Assembly (NCBI GenBank): GCA_965243185.1
Contig: OZ251531.1
Coordinates: 2,232,001-2,296,000, forward strand
DNA: 64,000 bases
Direction: 5' to 3'
From: CBDBCU01 sp965243185
GTDB lineage: Bacteria > Chloroflexota > Dehalococcoidia > Lucifugimonadales > UBA3495
Below are positions 60,282 through 64,000 of the stretch, one piece after another (the stretch's first letter is position 1; each line of letters starts with the position of its first letter). The notes under the pieces are model-generated. The model was not told the DNA's origin. It made no database searches and worked only from the letters and a program-made list of their open reading frames with translations. A program made the translations under genes and the position numbers.

Positions 60282-62312
60282 ATGACCCAGCAAAGTGGAT
60301 TTGCCTTTGATGACCCGGAATCCCGTAGCCGTAGCCAAAGTTTGGATGTGGTGTTTGCCCGGGCGGAGCGGGCAGAAAAGTTTGACCTCGGCTTGTTTGC
60401 CGGCTTCTCCTCACTGCGGGCCTTGACCTATACCTCCAGCATCCCGATGGTTTTGGGATTGCTGCGGGATTTCGACTATACCGATTTTGAGTGCGTCTTT
60501 GGGCATAACGGGGTGCTGTCCCGAGACGCCGCCAATGTGCTGGCTTTCCAGCAGGTGGTTGACGCCAAATTGAATCAGGGCTTTGTTGGCGTCAAGGGTC
60601 TTTCCGAGGAACGGCGTCGCATCATCTACGACCGGGCTATAGCCAAAACGGCCCGCTTTTATGTGGTCAAGGATATTGTGGCCCACGCCAAGATTTACCT
60701 CCTGGAAAACGAGGGTCGCCGGCGGGTTATCGTCGGCTCCGCCAACCTGTCGGAAACCGCTTTCTCCGGCCGGCAAGCGGAAACCCTTATCGTTTTTGAC
60801 GATGATGAAACGGCTTGGAATCATTACTTCAGGCAATACACTGCTATCCGGGATATTGCCACCAGTTACCTGCCGTTGCGGGAAAAGCCGGTTAAGGCGG
60901 AGTTAATACCCATCGAGGAAACCCCGGCTTTGCAGGAGGCCGAAGCCAAACCGGAGGGGATAACGGTTTATGTGCCGGCGTCCCAAGAGGAGGAGGCAGA
61001 TTACAGCCTGCCCCAAGTCATCCACGAGGTAGAACGAATTAAACCGGTCTTTAACAAAGCCCTGGCCGACCAACGCCCCAACCGCAACGGCTATTTGCCG
61101 GTGAACTCCCGTATCGTCAAGCAGATGACTCGGATTGTAACCGCCCGCCAAGGGGATGAGGATGCCGGCCCCAAAACTTGGCTGTCTTTCGCCGACGGTC
61201 AATTTAACCTGTCGGGCAATGAGATAAGCTTGATAGCCGACCCGGACGGTATCCGCAATGATGTGGCGGCTTTGCTGGAGTTCTTTGGCAACTACGAAAA
61301 CGGGTTCGTCGGCGATGTCCCTCGTCTCCAGCGGGATTACTTCACTTTTGCCTGCTGGTTTTACCTGTCTCCGCTGTTGTGCGACTTGCGGAACAAAGCC
61401 CTGCGGCAGAACATTTACAGCTTTGACCAGCCAATGTTCGCCATCTTGTACGGGCAGAGCAATTGCGGGAAAAGCAGCCTGATTGAGACCCTGATGGCCG
61501 CAATGTTCGGCTATCCCCACATTGTCGAGACCTCTTGCTTTACCCGTACCATTCTCCGGGGCTTGCAGCGGGATTACCGGCGTTTTCCGGTGGTATTTGA
61601 TGATGTTACCCGGGAGCGTTTCAACCGCAACGCCCCGGAAATCATCAAAAACGATTTCATTCCCGACCAGGAGTATCCCTGCTTTGCCCTGTCGATGAAC
61701 GCCGAGGCGCGCAATTTCCCGCCGGAAATTGTAAAACGCTGCCTGATGATTTACACCCGCACTTCGCTACCCGGCGACAATCCTACTTCCCGCCGCAGTT
61801 TGCAAAGGTCGGTTGCCGACATCCGGGAACGGCTGACCACCAACCTTTATCGGGAATACCTGCGCCGAGTTATAGCGAAAATGGATACTTTGTCCCCGGC
61901 GGATTACGACGGGCTGGATATGCTGGAATTATCCTCAAGCGTCCTGTGCCAGTTGTTCCGGGAAAACTTGCCGGCCGGGGCTAAAATGCCGGTTTGGTGC
62001 GAGCCGATGACGCTGGAACAGTATCAGAGCCGGGCCTTTGAGCGGCCCCGTTTGGTGCTGGAGAACCTGCTGCATCGCGATAAATACACTAAAGAGCGGC
62101 GGCCGGCCGTCGGCAACTGGACACTTTCCGGCAACCACATCGCCATCGGAATTGAGATGATGGCCGCCCGCAGTACCAAAGCGGATATTCCCGATTGGAT
62201 TCTGGATGACACCGCCAGCGTGTCCGACCAGATTGTGCTGAAGCGGGATGTGCTGGAGCAGTTTTTAAGCCGGCGTGTCCGTCCGCCTCGCCGTTTCTTT
62301 GGCTTGCTGTAG
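60282..62312 (+). CDS. PLD-superfamily nuclease fused to a P-loop ATPase (candidate defence protein)
   Basis: In this 676-residue protein the N-terminal part has a single HKD-type motif, 'HAKIYLLE' (His135, Lys137) followed by 'GSANLS' (152-157), as in PLD-fold nucleases that work as dimers (BfiI, Nuc and related). A linker of about 100 residues follows. The C-terminal part has Walker A 'GQSNCGKSS' (391-399), Walker B 'PVVFDDVTRERF' (Asp440-Asp441), a sensor-like 'FALSMNAEARNF' and 'EIVKRCLMIYTRTS' (possible Arg finger), resembling AAA+/SF3 helicase-like NTPases. Nuclease plus NTPase in one chain suggests a sensing effector against foreign DNA. AAGGA precedes the ATG very closely. I do not recognise it as a described system. 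Confidence 0.75.
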   Translation: MTQQSGFAFDDPESRSRSQSLDVVFARAERAEKFDLGLFAGFSSLRALTYTSSIPMVLGLLRDFDYTDFECVFGHNGVLSRDAANVLAFQQVVDAKLNQGFVGVKGLSEERRRIIYDRAIAKTARFYVVKDIVAHAKIYLLENEGRRRVIVGSANLSETAFSGRQAETLIVFDDDETAWNHYFRQYTAIRDIATSYLPLREKPVKAELIPIEETPALQEAEAKPEGITVYVPASQEEEADYSLPQVIHEVERIKPVFNKALADQRPNRNGYLPVNSRIVKQMTRIVTARQGDEDAGPKTWLSFADGQFNLSGNEISLIADPDGIRNDVAALLEFFGNYENGFVGDVPRLQRDYFTFACWFYLSPLLCDLRNKALRQNIYSFDQPMFAILYGQSNCGKSSLIETLMAAMFGYPHIVETSCFTRTILRGLQRDYRRFPVVFDDVTRERFNRNAPEIIKNDFIPDQEYPCFALSMNAEARNFPPEIVKRCLMIYTRTSLPGDNPTSRRSLQRSVADIRERLTTNLYREYLRRVIAKMDTLSPADYDGLDMLELSSSVLCQLFRENLPAGAKMPVWCEPMTLEQYQSRAFERPRLVLENLLHRDKYTKERRPAVGNWTLSGNHIAIGIEMMAARSTKADIPDWILDDTASVSDQIVLKRDVLEQFLSRRVRPPRRFFGLL

Positions 62313-62316
62313 CAGT

Positions 62317-63744
62317 ATGCCAAAGCGCGCGGTCAAAGCCCTCGACCGGGCCATTGCCGCCGGGGGGCGGCCGGTGGATGGGGCGGGGTTGGCGGCGTTT
62401 CGGGTGGGGTTCGGGCTGCTGGGGCTGTTGGGAGTTGTCCGGTTTTTTGCTTACGGGTGGATTGATGCCCTGTATATTGCGCCGGAGTATCACTTTACTT
62501 ATTGGGGTTTGGGGTGGGTACAGCCGTGGCCCGGTTGGGGGATGTATCTGCATTTCGGGTTGATGGGGCTGTGCAGCCTGGGGATTGCGCTGGGGTATAA
62601 GTATCGGACGTGCGCCGTCCTCTATTTTCTGGCTTTTACCTATGTCGAGCTGCTGGATAAGACTAATTACCTGAACCATTACTATCTGGTCAGCCTGCTG
62701 AGTTTGCTGATTATTTTTATGCCGCTGCACCGCACGGCGGCGTTGGACGCCCGGGGCAAGGGAAAGCCGGGGGATGGGACGGCGCCGGCGTGGACGCTGG
62801 GAGTTTTGCGGGGGCAACTGGCGGCGGTGTATCTCTTTGCCGGGATTGCCAAGCTGAACCCGGATTGGCTGTGGGAAGGGCGGCCGCTGCGGATTTGGCT
62901 GCATCAGAACGGGGATTTGCCGGCGCTGGCATTGGGGACGGGGGAGTTGTGGCCGGCGTATCTGTTCAGTTGGGCCGGGCTGATTTTTGACTTGACGATA
63001 GTATTCTGGCTGCTGGGGCGGCGCACCCGGCTGCCGGCTTGGGGCGTGGTCGTTGTTTTCCATATATTGACTTGGCTGCTGTTTCCCATCGGGGTGTTTC
63101 CGTGGGTGATGATCTGGGGGACGACGCTGTTTTTTGCGCCGGATTGGCCGCGGCGGCTTTGGCGTTGGGTAAGGGAACGGCGGATTTTGCGGCAAGGGGT
63201 CGCAGCGGCAAGCGGCAATGCGGCGGTTGCGGCCGCCGTGGCAAAGCCGGCGGCGGCCAAGTTCCGGGTGTCAAACCGGATGCGGTGGGCGGCGGCCGGG
63301 TTGCTGCTGTTTGCATTGGTACAGGTGGCGCTGCCGCTGCGGCACTACGCTTATCCGGGCAATGTGCGGTGGAATGAGGAGGGGTATCGGTTGGCTTGGC
63401 GGGTGCTGCTGTCGGAGAAGGCGGGGTTCGCGCAGTTTCGGGTGCAGCAAGCCGGCGGCGGCCGCTGGCTGGTGGGGGCGTCCGGGGAGTATCTGACGCC
63501 GGGACAGTGGGAACGGATGGCGCATCAGCCGGATTTGATTCTGGACACGGCGCAGATTATTGCCGCCGATTTTGAGCGGCGGGGTTGGGGGGCGGTGGCA
63601 GTTTATGCCGATGTCTATGTGGCTTTTAACGGGTATCCAAGCCGGCGATTGGTGAATCCGACGGTGGATTTGGCCCGGGAGCAGCCGGGGATTGGGCCCA
63701 AGGATTGGCTGCTGACTTGGGAGGAAGCGGCGGCGTATCCCTAG
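62317..63744 (+). CDS. HTTM domain protein (vitamin K-dependent gamma-carboxylase-like)
   Basis: The ATG at 62317, five bases after the previous stop, gives 475 residues. Several membrane helices carry HTTM features: 'AFRVGFGLLGLLGVVRFF', 'YHFTYWGLGWVQPWPGWGMY', the active-site-like 'YVELLDKTNYLNHYYLVSLL', and 'HILTWLLFPIGVFPWVMI'. A soluble C-terminal domain follows a further helix near residue 325. Bacterial members resemble gamma-glutamyl carboxylase; their substrate is mostly unknown. The upstream open frame from 62275 overlaps the PLD-ATPase and is not used. Confidence 0.87.
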   Translation: MPKRAVKALDRAIAAGGRPVDGAGLAAFRVGFGLLGLLGVVRFFAYGWIDALYIAPEYHFTYWGLGWVQPWPGWGMYLHFGLMGLCSLGIALGYKYRTCAVLYFLAFTYVELLDKTNYLNHYYLVSLLSLLIIFMPLHRTAALDARGKGKPGDGTAPAWTLGVLRGQLAAVYLFAGIAKLNPDWLWEGRPLRIWLHQNGDLPALALGTGELWPAYLFSWAGLIFDLTIVFWLLGRRTRLPAWGVVVVFHILTWLLFPIGVFPWVMIWGTTLFFAPDWPRRLWRWVRERRILRQGVAAASGNAAVAAAVAKPAAAKFRVSNRMRWAAAGLLLFALVQVALPLRHYAYPGNVRWNEEGYRLAWRVLLSEKAGFAQFRVQQAGGGRWLVGASGEYLTPGQWERMAHQPDLILDTAQIIAADFERRGWGAVAVYADVYVAFNGYPSRRLVNPTVDLAREQPGIGPKDWLLTWEEAAAYP

Positions 63745-64000
63745 CTGTCGCCGTCCTGGTCGCTGAAGCCGATGGATACATTGAGCAGGCTGGCGATGTC
63801 GGCGTTAAAAAGCCGCTGGACGGTGATAAGGCGGTCAAAGGCGTCTTGGGACGGGGCCGGGTTGGCTAGGATAGTTTCCGGCAAGGGTTCCGCGAGGTTG
63901 GCCAGGGCGGTGATGGCGGCGTCAAGGGCGGCGATGGTTTGCTGGTCAACTTCCGGGGATAGCTGACGAACCAGATGGGTCAAGCCCAATTGCCCGTCCC
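63741..64000 (-). CDS. Unknown helical protein, 5' end outside window
   Basis: The frame is open to the right edge, so only about 86 C-terminal residues are visible. They are predicted helical ('LSPEVDQQTIAALDAAITAL', 'DAFDRLITVQRLFNADIASL'), without a membrane segment. No family is recognised. Its stop overlaps the HTTM gene stop. Confidence 0.5.
   Translation of the reverse strand, partial: DGQLGLTHLVRQLSPEVDQQTIAALDAAITALANLAEPLPETILANPAPSQDAFDRLITVQRLFNADIASLLNVSIGFSDQDGDS

Noticed and set aside
1..64000. CRISPR array, rRNA operon or intact insertion sequence
   Set aside because: No regularly spaced direct repeats, no rRNA-like stretch and no transposase frame were found on reading both strands.

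Overview
The window looks like a chromosomal contig of a GC-rich bacterium, most probably a Chloroflexota member (SAR202/Dehalococcoidia- or Anaerolineae-like). This is inferred from the mix of families: an Agl23-like membrane glycosyltransferase, a TIGR03083 maleylpyruvate-isomerase-like protein, an F420/PPOX-type flavoprotein, DUF1015, CocE hydrolase, gluconate-2-dehydrogenase subunit 3, an HTTM protein and frequent extended -10 promoters. No rRNA, tRNA, CRISPR array or intact transposase was seen.

Layout. 1-3.8 kb (+): the end of a membrane glycosyltransferase, a UPF0104 membrane protein, an FAD oxidoreductase and a small Tat-signal peptide. 3.9-9.5 kb (-): mutS, an ArsC/Spx-like thiol protein, a HAD phosphatase and mutL. 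9.6-17.3 kb (-): a HAD hydrolase, a DsbA/FrnE-like protein, a soluble NuoE/NuoF/NuoG-type NADH module and a ferredoxin-NADP reductase, closed by a terminator. 17.9-24.6 kb (+): an AddB/AddA-type helicase-nuclease behind a structured leader. 24.7-35 kb (-): DUF1015, then the F-type ATP synthase operon (I-B-E-F-H-A-G-D-C), with a DprA-like/phosphoribosyltransferase pair inserted between atpD and atpC. 35.2-37.5 kb (+): an unknown protein, a HEAT-repeat protein and a flavoprotein. 37.5-39.3 kb: a gene-poor tract with palindromes and a decayed SNF2-type helicase. 39.4-44.3 kb (-): sugar epimerase, isomerase-like, RDD and small membrane proteins, and a ThDP enzyme. 44.5-51.7 kb (+): three consecutive membrane glycosyltransferase-like genes, each with its own promoter and each ending in a tandemly duplicated domain. 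51.7-60 kb: rsmI, a PD-(D/E)XK nuclease, phoU, a hydrolase, a VOC protein, pncC and an MFS transporter. 60.3-64 kb: a PLD-nuclease/ATPase fusion, an HTTM protein and an incomplete gene.

The strongest hidden signal is a pair of genes with an in-frame UGA exactly where the first catalytic Cys of a CxxC motif should be: the ArsC/Spx-like gene (UGA-Ser-Ser-Cys) and the DsbA/FrnE-like gene (UGA-Pro-Trp-Cys). In each, translation upstream of the UGA restores a family-typical N-terminus with a good ribosome-binding site. In each, a hairpin follows with its apical loop 20-22 nt after the UGA and a G in the first two loop positions, matching the bacterial SECIS pattern. Both are therefore predicted selenoproteins that ordinary gene callers would truncate.

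Other notable points are the DprA/PRTase pair with its own consensus promoter inside the atp operon, the PLD-ATPase fusion as a candidate conflict system, an FdhA/NuoG-like subunit lacking the catalytic Sec/Cys and His, an apparent frameshift in atpB, four promoter/start arrangements that imply leaderless mRNAs, and switches of strand composition at about 17.5, 34 and 38.7 kb that do not follow gene orientation.
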